This document shows positions 16,012 through 25,164 of a stretch of DNA of 38,565 nt, in pieces. Numbering within the stretch: the first letter of the stretch is position 1; each line of letters opens with the position of its first letter. Source of the DNA: Candidatus Roizmanbacteria bacterium (GTDB lineage: Bacteria > Patescibacteriota > Microgenomatia > UBA1406 > GWC2-37-13). Both the position numbers and the translations under genes were made by a program. The notes below the pieces were generated by a model. It had not been told where the DNA came from. It did no database searches and worked only from the letters and a program-made list of their open reading frames with translations. The stretch covers positions 1-38,565 of the forward strand of contig JAAXWC010000013.1 in the NCBI GenBank assembly GCA_013335175.1, read 5' to 3'.

Positions 16012-18172
16012 TTTAATTTTCTTTTTTTATGGAGGTTTGTTCTTTTTACTGAGAAATGTTCTTCTTTTTACTCCGGATTTTGGTGAATCGGACGCATATC
16101 ATTTAGGTTTATCTTTAAAATATTTATTATTTACTTCATTGCACGAAGGGCATCTTCCTTTTTGGACCAATGCATTGCAGGGTGGATTTCCCATTTTTGC
16201 TGAAAGTCAGATTGCTGCATTATTTATTCCCAACGTAGTAGTGTTATTGCTTCCCCAGTTTTCAACCGCGTATACTGCATTGTTCGTATTTACTCTTGCA
16301 AGTTTTACCATCGGAATGTATTTGCTACTTCGGGGTTACTCTGTCCCACGACTGATCGCGCTCATTCTCGGAGTTATTTTTACTTTTTCCGGAGTCATAA
16401 GTTTGCACTGGGTGCATCTGAATCTTATTCAGACATTCTCCGTCATTCCGTTCTTATTTTTTGCCGTGCAAAAATGGGTAGATACGCGGAAGATTCGATG
16501 GCTATTTGCGGTTTCTTTTTTGGTATTTCAGCTCATTTGCGCAGGCTTTGTACAGGTTGCTTTCATCGGTTTGCTGGCTGGTATGTTTTGGTTTGGAAGC
16601 ATTTGGTTTAGTCAGATTAAACAAGGAACTTTGAAGCTTTCAATACTTTTTCATCTTTTTGTTGCCGGCGTAGTTGGTTTTTTGCTTTCTTTTCCTCAGA
16701 TTCTTCCTGCGGTTACGCTTTCGCATTTTTCGAGTCGTTCAGTCGGATTGGATTATCAGACTGCTACATCGTTCCCTTTAACATTTTCTCATTTGCTTTC
16801 CTTTCTGTATCCGTATCCTTTTGGAAATCCTGTAGTAGGAACCTATCCACCTTTTTCACAAGATTGGGGCATTTTTTGGGAAAATACACCGTATCTATCT
16901 CTCCCATTTTTCTTTATGTTGGCCACACTGGCGTTTCTGCTTCGCAAAAAACTGAATCATATCCCCTACCTGGGGCGCACGCTGGTATTTATTTCATTAT
17001 TTATTCTCATGGCGTTGGGAAAAAGTTCCCCTCTTTATTTTTTGTTTAACTTCCCCCCGTTTAACTTTTTTCGTACTCCTTCTCGTTTTCTCCTCGGAGC
17101 CGTTTTTTTTCTGATTATTTTAGCGGGGCTCGCACTGAAAACGCTGGTACAAGAGAAAAAAATTCCGCATGTCGGAAAGACGATCACCTATATTTTGCTG
17201 TTCCTTACCATGGGAGAACTCGTTCGCTTTAGCTTTCAATACAACCTATTTGTCCCTACTTCAAAGGTTCTTCAACCACCAATTTTGGCATCGCATATAA
17301 AAGATCATCAGTACCTTACCTTAGGTCAACTAGAGGCTTGGAATACGGTATTTTTAACGAAAGGATGGCAAAGCAATCAGGAGGTTGAAAAATATTTGTA
17401 TCTAAAAAATTACCTGTACCCCGATTCAAATTTACTGTATGCAGGTAGAACAATGGGGATTAATACTGGGGGGATGAAACTCCGTCGTATTGGCTATTTA
17501 AACTCACTTTTTGAAGGGTATCTCGCTACATCTGGAGCTACACTGACGACAGATCCAAAGTTTGCAAAACTGCTTTCACTCTATGATATTGAAACGATTA
17601 TTTCTTCAAAGCCCATTGCTACAGATTCATTTCATCTTGTTCAGAAAGTAGATCGGTATTCGATGCCGATTTATCTCTATCAGCAACCTATAGACGGACC
17701 TGGTTGGTATATCCCGGACCATATAACTACCATTGCCTATACGAGCGATTTTGAACAGGTCTACGCAGATCAGGGGCTGAGTGAATCGGTAGGGTTGGTT
17801 GAACAAGGAGTTTCACAACAACAAGTGACACAAGCGAAAGTGAAAGAGAAAAAACATTCTGACTATCAAAAGGAATTCGTTTGGCAGGTGAATGCCCCGG
17901 TTGTGGCCGCATTAAAGACGAATTATTATCCCGACTGGAAACTCTACATAGATGGAAAGCGGACCCCAACGTTTCCCATTAATTTGGTGCACACAGGTTT
18001 TCACCTTCCATCGGGTACTCACCAGGTAGTCTTACGGTATGAAAACGACGATTTTAAAAAGGGAGTTTTGATTGCTGGGTTCGCTTTATTATTCCTTGGA
18101 GGATATACGTTTATTGTCGCTCTGAGAAGCCGTACGTCATCGCCTCCGGCGAGATCCCGCCAAAGGCGGTGA
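15980..18172 (+). CDS. YfhO-like polytopic membrane protein (putative GT-C glycosyltransferase)
   Basis: A 730-residue protein with 11-13 membrane helices in the first 460 residues and an extracytoplasmic region of about 220 residues before a final helix. The first loop contains PDFGESDAYHLGLSLKY and PFWTNALQGGFPIFAES, resembling the acidic first loop and P-W-N-P-x-GGxP motif of YfhO-family proteins. Gram-positive YfhO glycosylates lipoteichoic acid. The C-terminal domain (about 500-700) is beta-rich with a YYPDWKLYIDGK stretch, common in this family. The last ~15 residues (SRTSSPPARSRQRR) and the TGA stop are supplied by an intergenic palindromic repeat, so the original C-terminus has probably been replaced. 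Confidence 0.75.
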   Translation: MKWKYPLLIGSLIFFFYGGLFFLLRNVLLFTPDFGESDAYHLGLSLKYLLFTSLHEGHLPFWTNALQGGFPIFAESQIAALFIPNVVVLLLPQFSTAYTALFVFTLASFTIGMYLLLRGYSVPRLIALILGVIFTFSGVISLHWVHLNLIQTFSVIPFLFFAVQKWVDTRKIRWLFAVSFLVFQLICAGFVQVAFIGLLAGMFWFGSIWFSQIKQGTLKLSILFHLFVAGVVGFLLSFPQILPAVTLSHFSSRSVGLDYQTATSFPLTFSHLLSFLYPYPFGNPVVGTYPPFSQDWGIFWENTPYLSLPFFFMLATLAFLLRKKLNHIPYLGRTLVFISLFILMALGKSSPLYFLFNFPPFNFFRTPSRFLLGAVFFLIILAGLALKTLVQEKKIPHVGKTITYILLFLTMGELVRFSFQYNLFVPTSKVLQPPILASHIKDHQYLTLGQLEAWNTVFLTKGWQSNQEVEKYLYLKNYLYPDSNLLYAGRTMGINTGGMKLRRIGYLNSLFEGYLATSGATLTTDPKFAKLLSLYDIETIISSKPIATDSFHLVQKVDRYSMPIYLYQQPIDGPGWYIPDHITTIAYTSDFEQVYADQGLSESVGLVEQGVSQQQVTQAKVKEKKHSDYQKEFVWQVNAPVVAALKTNYYPDWKLYIDGKRTPTFPINLVHTGFHLPSGTHQVVLRYENDDFKKGVLIAGFALLFLGGYTFIVALRSRTSSPPARSRQRR

Positions 18173-18395
18173 CCTTTGCGGGACAGGTAGGGGCAGGGCT
18201 TGTCCCTGCCCGCATCAAGGGCGACCGCAAGAGGCCCCTCCCACAACGATTCCCGACGCGTCACATTCGTTCCTTGCGGGAATGACAATGCAACGTCATT
18301 GCCTTGAACAGACCCTTTGGATCCTCCTGTCCAGGAGGATGACGCCCCTTTTTCACCCCACGCCATAGATCCCGCCGTTTGCAAAAGGCGGGAAT
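18131..18395. repeat. Palindromic repeat cluster between convergent glycan genes
   Basis: The cluster begins inside the 3' end of the YfhO-like gene. It includes CGTCATCGCCTCCGGCGAG, a CCCGCC/GGCGG hairpin, GGGCAGGG-CTTGT-CCCTGCCC around 18191-18211, TTCCCG...GCGGGAATGAC, the 72-bp unit 18295-18366 and a final CCCGCC...GGCGGGAATGACG (about 18371-18399). The last hairpin may also help end transcripts of the convergent genes. No gene is seen in 18173-18406. Confidence 0.75.
18295..18366 (+). repeat. 72-bp dispersed repeat, copy 2
   Basis: The second copy of the unit at 10459-10530, in the same orientation. The hairpin loop reads TC instead of TT while the CTCCTG/CAGGAG arms are unchanged. Confidence 0.85.
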
Positions 18396-18406
18396 GACGA
18401 GAGAGG

Positions 18407-20434
18407 TTAAAATTGCTTTAAGGAAGTTTTTGTTTTTTTGAGGAGATTCATAACTTTATCCTGGATTCTTTTTTTGTCTGTTTCGTTAGAAAAACAGTCG
18501 GTAAGGTTGAGAAGTTGATTAATATACATTTTTTCCTGATTCAGCTGAAGCGCCAGATCAATGGTCTGCTCTGCCAGGGTACACTCCTTTTGTTTTTCAT
18601 GAAATATCGAAAAAAGGTACAGTGGATCGGCGTCTGTTGGATCGAGAACCTGAGCCGCTTCTAGATGAATGTAGGCTTCTTTATAACGATTTTGCTGCAA
18701 AAAATAGTAAGCGGAGTTTTGGTGCCCAATACTATATACTCTGGCTATATCGGAGGTGAAATAGTTTTTGAGAGCATTATCCTGCTTTTTGACCCGTTGT
18801 TCCAGGTCTTTATTTTTGCTTGTGTTCCAGTAGGTTTCCAGTGCATCTACATATTTCTGATCCTGAGCTTGGTCTTTCGGTACGAGACGGAATAGCATTC
18901 CCTGAGGTATCCACTCATATTCTGCCAGAGACGGAACTGAATAGCGTTCCGTTGAGTAAATTGCATAAGATCCAATATTATCGCGAATAAACTGATCTAT
19001 TCCAATACTCCCCTTTTTATTTACACTGATCTTTAGCTTGTTATAATGTTCCTTTAGAACATCGGGATAATAAATACTTTCCAGTTTACTAATATGTACC
19101 AAAATTTTGTCGTGCAATGGAACTAGTTTAGAGTAATATACATACTGTGTGTTAAATAACAGCGTGTCTTGAGCTAATAGAACAATCGAGTGGTCGGTTG
19201 CATTGTTAAGGATATCTTTTCCTAAGTTTTCTGCAGTTTTATCACTTCGCAATGCAAGAATACGGGGCGCATTTTTTTGAACGATGGCAAGGGGGTATAA
19301 GCACAGTAGGACCATAATGCCGGTTGTTGCAATTTTTTTAAGAAGCGGATTATGAATTCCTTTCGTAATAATAAACTCCCGAATAAGCTGGAAGCCATAC
19401 ACCAACCCAAAATATACCGAAAAGGCAAAAAAGAAATAAAAAAGGTGTAAAAATCGTTCCTGAGTAGCAAATAAAAAGTTTCCGGAAAGGGGAAAATTAG
19501 CGTAAAAAAAGAAGAATGGGCCGGTAAACATGAGCGTAAGGAACAAAGCGCGGAAGAGCGGTTTGTCCTTCTGAAAAGCATAACGAAAATAACCAACAAG
19601 AGCTAATACAAATAAAATAATTGCAAGAATTGTAAAATCGCCGGTTAGAAAGAGAAACAAATTTTTGAACTGCAACAAACGGTGCTCAGGAATATGAGAA
19701 ACAAACGAACCAACAACGAAACTTCCATATCCCTGTCTGCTCAGAAGCGCAAAAAAACCGGCAAATGACTTCAGAGAACCCCATATTACCTCGCCTTTTG
19801 TAACGAAGGCAATCCAAAGATACAGGAGCGGGAGTAATCCGAGTACAAGAGAGCCACTCATAAGGGTAACGGTTTTTCCGGTTAACGAAAGGTTCTTCCG
19901 AACCTGCCAAAGAAGGTAGACTACCCCCGGAAGGATGAGGACAAACGTATGATGATGTGCCACGCACAGACCGGAAAGGAATGCAATACCGTAGAGATAT
20001 CCAACTTTTTTTGTCTTATAACAACGGATTGCACAGTAAAAAATTCCAAGAGACAGGATCGTGTTCAGGGGGAATACTTCAGCTACGCTGCTATAAAGCC
20101 ACACTACGTAGTTACAAGCAAGGACCGTAAGTGTAATAGTAAGAAATACAGGGTGAACGCGCGGGGTAAACTCTCGCACAATTATTGTGAACAAATAAAG
20201 CGAGCCGATCGTCGCTAACGTAGAAATAAGGGTAATGCGTCCGGCAGCTGTTGGTTCAAGTGGTACGAGGTTTGCCAAAATCCCGAGGAACGTATATAAA
20301 CTGTATCCGGGAGGGTGTGCAAAACCGTGAGTAAGCACAGCTGAAACAACATCTCCGGAATCCCCGCCAAATATAGTATTGGCAATAGAAAGAAAATAAA
20401 CAACAGATATAAATCCCAAAAAAAAGAGTGGCAT
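18407..20434 (-). CDS. DUF2723-type GT-C membrane protein with C-terminal TPR-like repeats
   Basis: A 675-residue protein. The N-terminal loop carries GGDSGDVVSA and HGFAHPPGYSLY (about 23-47), the hallmark of DUF2723 proteins, which resemble protein O-mannosyltransferases. About 11 membrane helices follow up to residue ~385. Then comes a soluble region and a helical tail (about 560-640) with TPR-like pairs (YYFLQQNRYKEAYIHLEAAQ...DPTDADPLYLFSIFHE). The predicted role is transfer of sugar from a lipid-linked donor to surface proteins. It shares the membrane-plus-TPR layout with the protein at 11651-13873. A TATAAT element lies 10 nt upstream of the ATG. Confidence 0.8.
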   Translation of the reverse strand: MPLFFLGFISVVYFLSIANTIFGGDSGDVVSAVLTHGFAHPPGYSLYTFLGILANLVPLEPTAAGRITLISTLATIGSLYLFTIIVREFTPRVHPVFLTITLTVLACNYVVWLYSSVAEVFPLNTILSLGIFYCAIRCYKTKKVGYLYGIAFLSGLCVAHHHTFVLILPGVVYLLWQVRKNLSLTGKTVTLMSGSLVLGLLPLLYLWIAFVTKGEVIWGSLKSFAGFFALLSRQGYGSFVVGSFVSHIPEHRLLQFKNLFLFLTGDFTILAIILFVLALVGYFRYAFQKDKPLFRALFLTLMFTGPFFFFYANFPLSGNFLFATQERFLHLFYFFFAFSVYFGLVYGFQLIREFIITKGIHNPLLKKIATTGIMVLLCLYPLAIVQKNAPRILALRSDKTAENLGKDILNNATDHSIVLLAQDTLLFNTQYVYYSKLVPLHDKILVHISKLESIYYPDVLKEHYNKLKISVNKKGSIGIDQFIRDNIGSYAIYSTERYSVPSLAEYEWIPQGMLFRLVPKDQAQDQKYVDALETYWNTSKNKDLEQRVKKQDNALKNYFTSDIARVYSIGHQNSAYYFLQQNRYKEAYIHLEAAQVLDPTDADPLYLFSIFHEKQKECTLAEQTIDLALQLNQEKMYINQLLNLTDCFSNETDKKRIQDKVMNLLKKTKTSLKQF

Positions 20435-20444
20435 AGTTTCCGTT

Positions 20445-20450
20445 ATTATA
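20445..20450 (-). promoter_or_regulatory. -10 element (TATAAT) of the DUF2723-type gene
   Basis: On the minus strand TATAAT lies 10 nt before the ATG at 20434 and one base beyond the T-tract of the upstream gene's terminator, so terminator and promoter are packed end to end. Confidence 0.6.
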
Positions 20451-20451
20451 C

Positions 20452-20483
20452 AAAAAAAACCTCACGTTTCCGTGAGGTTTTTT
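20452..20483 (-). terminator. Intrinsic terminator after the 190-aa pilin gene
   Basis: Arms CCTCACG (20460-20466) and CGTGAGG (20471-20477) enclose a 4-nt loop; on the minus strand the stem is followed by eight T (20452-20459). T6 also follows on the plus strand, so it may work in both directions. The stop of the pilin gene lies 18 nt before the hairpin. Confidence 0.9.
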
Positions 20484-20501
20484 CGTATGTTCGTATTTGG
20501 T

Positions 20502-21074
20502 TTATTGGAAGCAAATGTAACAGTTTGGAGATGTCGCATTGGGACATGCGCTTCCAAGACTGGTTCCTCCAGAAATATCATATTTCGTGTTTGATTCGTT
20601 TCTGAATGCTTTTGATTCCGGCTGGTAACACACAACCACCTTATCTGAGCTCGGCCAGAAAAAGTTGATTTTAGCCATGTTCCCGGTGCCTCCTCCAAGA
20701 TTGTAAAAGTCTGCTTTCAGTTCTCCGGCCTGTGCCAAGGAACTAACAATTGCTGATCCAAGCTTGTTAACAGAATCGGCTGAACCTCCTAAGGTAAACG
20801 TTGTAAGTGCATTTGGCTGTGTGATTGGTACCGCACCAGCAGCAATCATATCGTCTGAAGCGCTCCATGGGAATGCTGTTCGCTGTGAATAGTAACGAAT
20901 AAGTGCGTTGTAAAACTCAGCAGCTGTGTTTCGGTTAGAAGTATCTCTTCCTTTTTTCAGCTGTTCAAACGGATCTACCGCCGCAAGAAGACCAACTGCT
21001 AAAGCACCCAACAGTGCAATAACGATAAGAAGTTCTATGAGGGTGAAGCCTCGTTTTGAGTTTGAAATTTTCAT
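20502..21074 (-). CDS. Type IV pilin (candidate major pilin)
   Basis: A 190-residue protein with leader MKISNSKRG, cleavage before FTLIELL (Glu at mature position 5) and a hydrophobic helix to about residue 33. The globular domain has Ala/Ser/Gly-rich stretches and a C-terminal Cys cluster (C-x6-C-x2-C). It differs from the other prepilins in sequence after the helix (DPFEQLKKGRDTSNRNTAAEFYNAL). It has the strongest promoter of the pilus genes (TTGACA-17-TACATT) and its own terminator, as expected for an abundant subunit. Major-pilin status is inferred from this expression layout; no direct proof exists in sequence. Confidence 0.9.
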   Translation of the reverse strand: MKISNSKRGFTLIELLIVIALLGALAVGLLAAVDPFEQLKKGRDTSNRNTAAEFYNALIRYYSQRTAFPWSASDDMIAAGAVPITQPNALTTFTLGGSADSVNKLGSAIVSSLAQAGELKADFYNLGGGTGNMAKINFFWPSSDKVVVCYQPESKAFRNESNTKYDISGGTSLGSACPNATSPNCYICFQ

Positions 21075-21082
21075 ATATTTTA

Positions 21083-21111
21083 AATGTAGATTGAAAGCAA
21101 ATAATTGTCAA
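21083..21111 (-). promoter_or_regulatory. Promoter of the candidate major pilin (TTGACA-17-TACATT)
   Basis: On the minus strand the -35 is a perfect TTGACA (21106-21111), the spacer 17 bp and the -10 TACATT (21083-21088). The -10 ends 8 nt before the ATG, so the leader is at most 1-2 nt. Confidence 0.75.
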
Positions 21112-21140
21112 GGGGAATTTTACTTTTTGTTGTTATAGTC

Positions 21141-22343
21141 CTAATTAAAGGAGTTGGTAAGGTTGTAAATAGGCGTAATAACTGCCATAACTAAAAATCC
21201 TACACCAACACCCAACACAACTAAGATAAGCGGCTCGATAAGGGTAGTCAGGGTCTTGACAGCAAGTTCCGACTCCATCTCAAAATAAACAGCAATGCGC
21301 ATGAGTGTATCGTCAAGATGTCCTGTCTGTTCTCCTACTGTGGTCATCTGTACCAAAATCGGGGGGAATACCCCCTCATTTGTCATTGCCTGCCCCAAGG
21401 AGACTCCCTTTTCTACCTGTTTATTAATGCTAATAAAAGCATCTTGAAAAATCACATTATTTGTTGTCTCTATGATAATAGCCATCGCCTCCAAAATAGA
21501 AACGCCCGAACCTATTAAAATAGAGAGTGTTCGGGTTGAATCTACCAACACAGACATTTTTATAACATTTTTTATGACCGGCGTCCGAAGTAAAAATTTA
21601 TCGAGCACGCGTTTTCCTGTCTTTGTAGCAAAATAGCGTTTTAGAAAGCCCATTCCCACAAATAAACTTGGAATATAAATGGGCCAAAACGTAAGCGAAA
21701 AGTTTGACACAAATATAAGAATTTTGGTGGGAAGCGGAAGATCAATATTAAAATCTTTATACAAGTCTAATAATTTTGGCACGACAAAAGTAACCATCAC
21801 AAACATAACAACAAACATACCTGCAATAACGATAACAGGATAAATAAGTGCTCCTTTAATTTTTCCCTGAAAAGCTCGTTGCTTCTCTAGATTGTCAGAA
21901 AGCTTTAAAAGAATGTCACTCATTTTTCCTGAAGCTTCTCCCGATTTAATCAAGGCAATGTACAAATTAGAAAAATACTGGTGATATTCGGATAAACTTT
22001 CGGACAAGCTTTTTCCACTTCGAATACTTTTATCAATATCGTCTACGAGTTTATATAAAGCGGGTTTAACGATCTGTTTTTTAAGAATGTCCAGACAGTC
22101 GATGAGAGTAAGTCCGGCATTTAACATAATGGCGAGCTGTCGGGTGAGATCTACAATATCGTTAAAGTTGACATGGTTAAAATAACTTCCGATTGAAAAA
22201 GACATGGCACGTTGGGCTTTTTTTATTTCAATGGGGAATAGATGCTTGCCTTTTAAGAGCTGTACCGCGTCTTTTTCAGAATTAGTTTCAATTTTCCCTG
22301 TTACGATCTGAGAATCTTTCAGTGCTTTATAAGTGAAAAACAT
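21141..22343 (-). CDS. pilC: Type IV pilus inner-membrane platform protein PilC
   Basis: A 400-residue protein with the two-fold T2SSF domain: repeat 1 at about 68-190, containing FTRQLAIMLNAG-like FNDIVDLTRQLAIMLNAGLT and IKSGEASGKM, and repeat 2 at about 270-395, containing TLSILIGSGVSILEAM and TTVGEQTGHLDDTL, with three membrane helices and a last hydrophobic segment near the C-terminus. PilC anchors the assembly and retraction ATPases to the membrane. It starts 3 nt after the pilT stop (TAG-TGT-ATG on the minus strand), so pilB-pilT-pilC are co-transcribed. The length is the family norm. Confidence 0.95.
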   Translation of the reverse strand: MFFTYKALKDSQIVTGKIETNSEKDAVQLLKGKHLFPIEIKKAQRAMSFSIGSYFNHVNFNDIVDLTRQLAIMLNAGLTLIDCLDILKKQIVKPALYKLVDDIDKSIRSGKSLSESLSEYHQYFSNLYIALIKSGEASGKMSDILLKLSDNLEKQRAFQGKIKGALIYPVIVIAGMFVVMFVMVTFVVPKLLDLYKDFNIDLPLPTKILIFVSNFSLTFWPIYIPSLFVGMGFLKRYFATKTGKRVLDKFLLRTPVIKNVIKMSVLVDSTRTLSILIGSGVSILEAMAIIIETTNNVIFQDAFISINKQVEKGVSLGQAMTNEGVFPPILVQMTTVGEQTGHLDDTLMRIAVYFEMESELAVKTLTTLIEPLILVVLGVGVGFLVMAVITPIYNLTNSFN

Positions 22344-22346
22344 ACA

Positions 22347-23402
22347 CTAGGTAAGTAATTTTTTAATTTCGTTCATTCGCAGCGCATAGGTAAGGGCCGT
22401 TTGTTTTGATATTTTTCCTTGCTCGTACAACTGTGTTAAGTATTTTTCAAACAGGATCATATCCTGGCGTTCCTCTGTTTCAAGAACATTATCTAACATA
22501 AATGTTTTTCCTTCTCGAATGATAGAGGCAACAGACGGAATATTAAAAAGAACCTCAACCGCGGGGACGCGCCCCGTATTTTCTGTATTAGGAAGAAGTC
22601 TTTGGCTTACGACAGCATACAAAACCGAGGCCAGTTGGGAACGAACCTGATTTTGTTGATGAGCAGGAAAGACATCGATAATGCGGTTAATAGCCTCGGG
22701 GGTAGAATTGGTATGCAGCGTTGAGAATACCAAATGGCCGGTTTCTGCAATAGTAAGCACCGCCTGGATGGTATCGTAATCTCGCATCTCCCCAACCAAT
22801 ACAACATCGGGATCTTCTCGCAGTACGGAGCGAAGTGCAATTGTCCATGAGAAGGTGTCCTGGTGAAGTTCTCGTTGGGAAAAGTAGGATTTACCGGCAG
22901 GGTATACATATTCAATGGGGTCTTCAATGGTAATGATATGGCGAGATTGGTTAAGGTTAATTTCGTTTATAATTGATGCGAGCGTCGTGGATTTCCCTTC
23001 TCCGGTAGGCCCCGTAAGCAGAATTAATCCCTGTTTGACATTCGCAAATTTATGAAAAGCTGACGGTAATCCTAACTCATCTATGGTACGAATGGTGGGA
23101 GGGATTAAGCGAAATGCAGCTGCCAGCGCGTTTTTTACGTAATATACATTAATACGAAACCGGTGGTTCCCATATTCGTAACCAAAATCAATTTCTTTAT
23201 TTGCCTGCAAATTTTCTCTTTGTTCATCGGAAAGTATACTAAAAACAAGGTTCTGAGTCTGCTGACCAGATAGTAATCCACCGGTCTCATAGGCATGCAA
23301 TTCATTGTTGATACGAAAAGCGGGGTAATATCCGCTAATAAGATGGATATCTGAAGCATTTCGTTCTATGGCAATAGTTAGTAGTTCTGTAAGTATGAGC
23401 AT
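22347..23402 (-). CDS. pilT: Type IV pilus retraction ATPase PilT
   Basis: A 351-residue secretion ATPase with Walker A GPTGEGKST (131-139), Asp box region IEDPIEYVY (159-167), Walker B VVLVGEMRD (200-208), His box TGHLVFSTLHTN, and a PilT-like C-terminus. It lacks the N-terminal extension and Cys4 zinc motif of PilB. PilT depolymerises pili, powering retraction and twitching or DNA uptake. A GGAG ribosome-binding site lies 8 nt before the ATG, one of the few clear ones in the window. It lies between pilB and pilC. Confidence 0.93.
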   Translation of the reverse strand: MLILTELLTIAIERNASDIHLISGYYPAFRINNELHAYETGGLLSGQQTQNLVFSILSDEQRENLQANKEIDFGYEYGNHRFRINVYYVKNALAAAFRLIPPTIRTIDELGLPSAFHKFANVKQGLILLTGPTGEGKSTTLASIINEINLNQSRHIITIEDPIEYVYPAGKSYFSQRELHQDTFSWTIALRSVLREDPDVVLVGEMRDYDTIQAVLTIAETGHLVFSTLHTNSTPEAINRIIDVFPAHQQNQVRSQLASVLYAVVSQRLLPNTENTGRVPAVEVLFNIPSVASIIREGKTFMLDNVLETEERQDMILFEKYLTQLYEQGKISKQTALTYALRMNEIKKLLT

Positions 23403-23444
23403 AAGTTGATCTCCGACATTGTGTAATTTGTAATGGTAAATTGT

Positions 23445-25157
23445 TTACACCTCTGCAACGCGTAATACCTCTTCAATCGTCGTAATACACTCAAGAGCTT
23501 TTAAATAGCCATCTTGTTTCATAATAATCAAACCTTCTTTACGTGCTTGTCCTTCAATATCTTTTGCAGACTGCTCTTGTAGGATCATCTTATTAATTGA
23601 AGGGGTAGTTTTCAATACCTCAAAAATAGCTATACGTCCAGAGTATCCAGTATTTCCGCATTCGCTACAGCCCTTGCCTCGAACGAGCTGAATAGGTTTC
23701 CCTTCTTTATAAGCCTTGGGAAGTAAGTCTCCGAGCACTTCAGCAATTTTTGTTTTAATTTCTTGGGGAGGTTCGTAGATCTCTTTACAGGACTGACAAA
23801 CTTTTCTCAGAATACGTTGTGCGATAGAAGCATTTAATACAGAGGCAATTAGGAATGGCTCTCCTCCCAGATCAATCAGACGGGGAATGGCCGTAGCAGC
23901 ATCGTTGGTGTGGAGAGTAGAAAAAACTAAATGACCGGTAAGCGCAGCCTGAATAGCAAGTTGCGTAGTTTCTTTATCTCGAATCTCTCCGACAAGGATA
24001 ATATTTGGATCTTGGCGCAAGAATGCTCTCAAACCGGTAGCAAAGGTCAGACCAGCCTGGACATTGATCTGTACCTGGTTAATTCCGGCAATTTGGTACT
24101 CCACAGGATCTTCAAGGGTCATGATATTTACACTTGGCCTATTGAGACGGCTCAAAACAGAATAAAGCGTGGTGGTTTTTCCTGAACCGGTAGGCCCGGT
24201 AACGAGAATAATTCCATACGGTTTTGAGATAGCGTTTTCCAAATCTTGAAACTGAGAGCCGCGCATCCCAAGATCGGTGATTGTGGGCATACCGCCTGTT
24301 TTTTTCAAAAGTCGCATTACGATTTTTTCACCATTTACTGTAGGTAGGGTGGAAACACGCAAGTCGACCTCCTCAGTACCCATATTAAAGCTAAAACGGC
24401 CGTCCTGAGGAACGCGTTTTTCATCAATTTTCATTTCAGATAATATTTTCACACGGGATACGAGAGACTCGTGAATGGATCGGGGTAGGGTTAGTTTTTC
24501 CTGCAAGATACCGTCGATACGGTAGCGAACACGGGTTTTTGTTTCTTCAGGCTCAATATGAATATCGGAGGTTTTACTCTTAACCGCAAATTCCAAAATC
24601 GTGGTTACGATTTTTGCGATAGGCGCCTCCTTAACGGTAGTTTGCTGTGCTGCTTTCTGAAGCGATGTTTCCTGTGGAGCTACTTCTTGGAGTGCTTCGT
24701 TTACTTCTGGGGAGAGACCTTGAGTATAGGAAAGTGAAATGGTTTTTAGAATGTCATCAAGAAAACCGAGCGCAAGAATAATTTTTTTTCCTGTTTTCTT
24801 TTCTAAAAAATCTGCTAGATTAAGGTTGATAGGATCGGCTGTTGCGATAGTAATGGTTTCATTTTTTGCATCGTAGGAAAAAGGTAAAATACTATAACGA
24901 CGGGCTACGGATTCAGGTATGAGCGCGAGCGCCTGCGGATCTACTGCGGCAGTGGCGATATCAGCATAGGGAACATTGAGAAAAGCTGCCTTTGTTTTAA
25001 GTAGTATATCTTTGTTTATATCCGAGTTAATCATCAAATATTCGTCTATAGGAATATTTTGTTGCAGAGCTGCAATCTCGTAACGGTCGGCAGTAGCTTG
25101 ATCGATCGTCCCGCTTTTGATAAGCTCAGTAAGATATTGTTTGGGAGAAATGGCCAT
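23445..25157 (-). CDS. pilB: Type IV pilus assembly ATPase PilB
   Basis: A 570-residue GspE/PilB ATPase. An N-terminal MshEN-like region (1-140) is followed by a Gln/Ala-rich linker, then the ATPase core: Walker A GPTGSGKTT (321-329), Walker B NIILVGEIRD (385-394), His box TGHLVFSTLHTN, and a zinc-binding tetracysteine C454-x2-C457...C497-x2-C500. It powers pilus extension. It is the first gene of the pilB-pilT-pilC operon and diverges from the delta'-like gene. A TATAGT element lies 7 nt before the ATG. All key residues are present. Confidence 0.97.
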   Translation of the reverse strand: MAISPKQYLTELIKSGTIDQATADRYEIAALQQNIPIDEYLMINSDINKDILLKTKAAFLNVPYADIATAAVDPQALALIPESVARRYSILPFSYDAKNETITIATADPINLNLADFLEKKTGKKIILALGFLDDILKTISLSYTQGLSPEVNEALQEVAPQETSLQKAAQQTTVKEAPIAKIVTTILEFAVKSKTSDIHIEPEETKTRVRYRIDGILQEKLTLPRSIHESLVSRVKILSEMKIDEKRVPQDGRFSFNMGTEEVDLRVSTLPTVNGEKIVMRLLKKTGGMPTITDLGMRGSQFQDLENAISKPYGIILVTGPTGSGKTTTLYSVLSRLNRPSVNIMTLEDPVEYQIAGINQVQINVQAGLTFATGLRAFLRQDPNIILVGEIRDKETTQLAIQAALTGHLVFSTLHTNDAATAIPRLIDLGGEPFLIASVLNASIAQRILRKVCQSCKEIYEPPQEIKTKIAEVLGDLLPKAYKEGKPIQLVRGKGCSECGNTGYSGRIAIFEVLKTTPSINKMILQEQSAKDIEGQARKEGLIIMKQDGYLKALECITTIEEVLRVAEV

Positions 25158-25164
25158 ACTTTAA

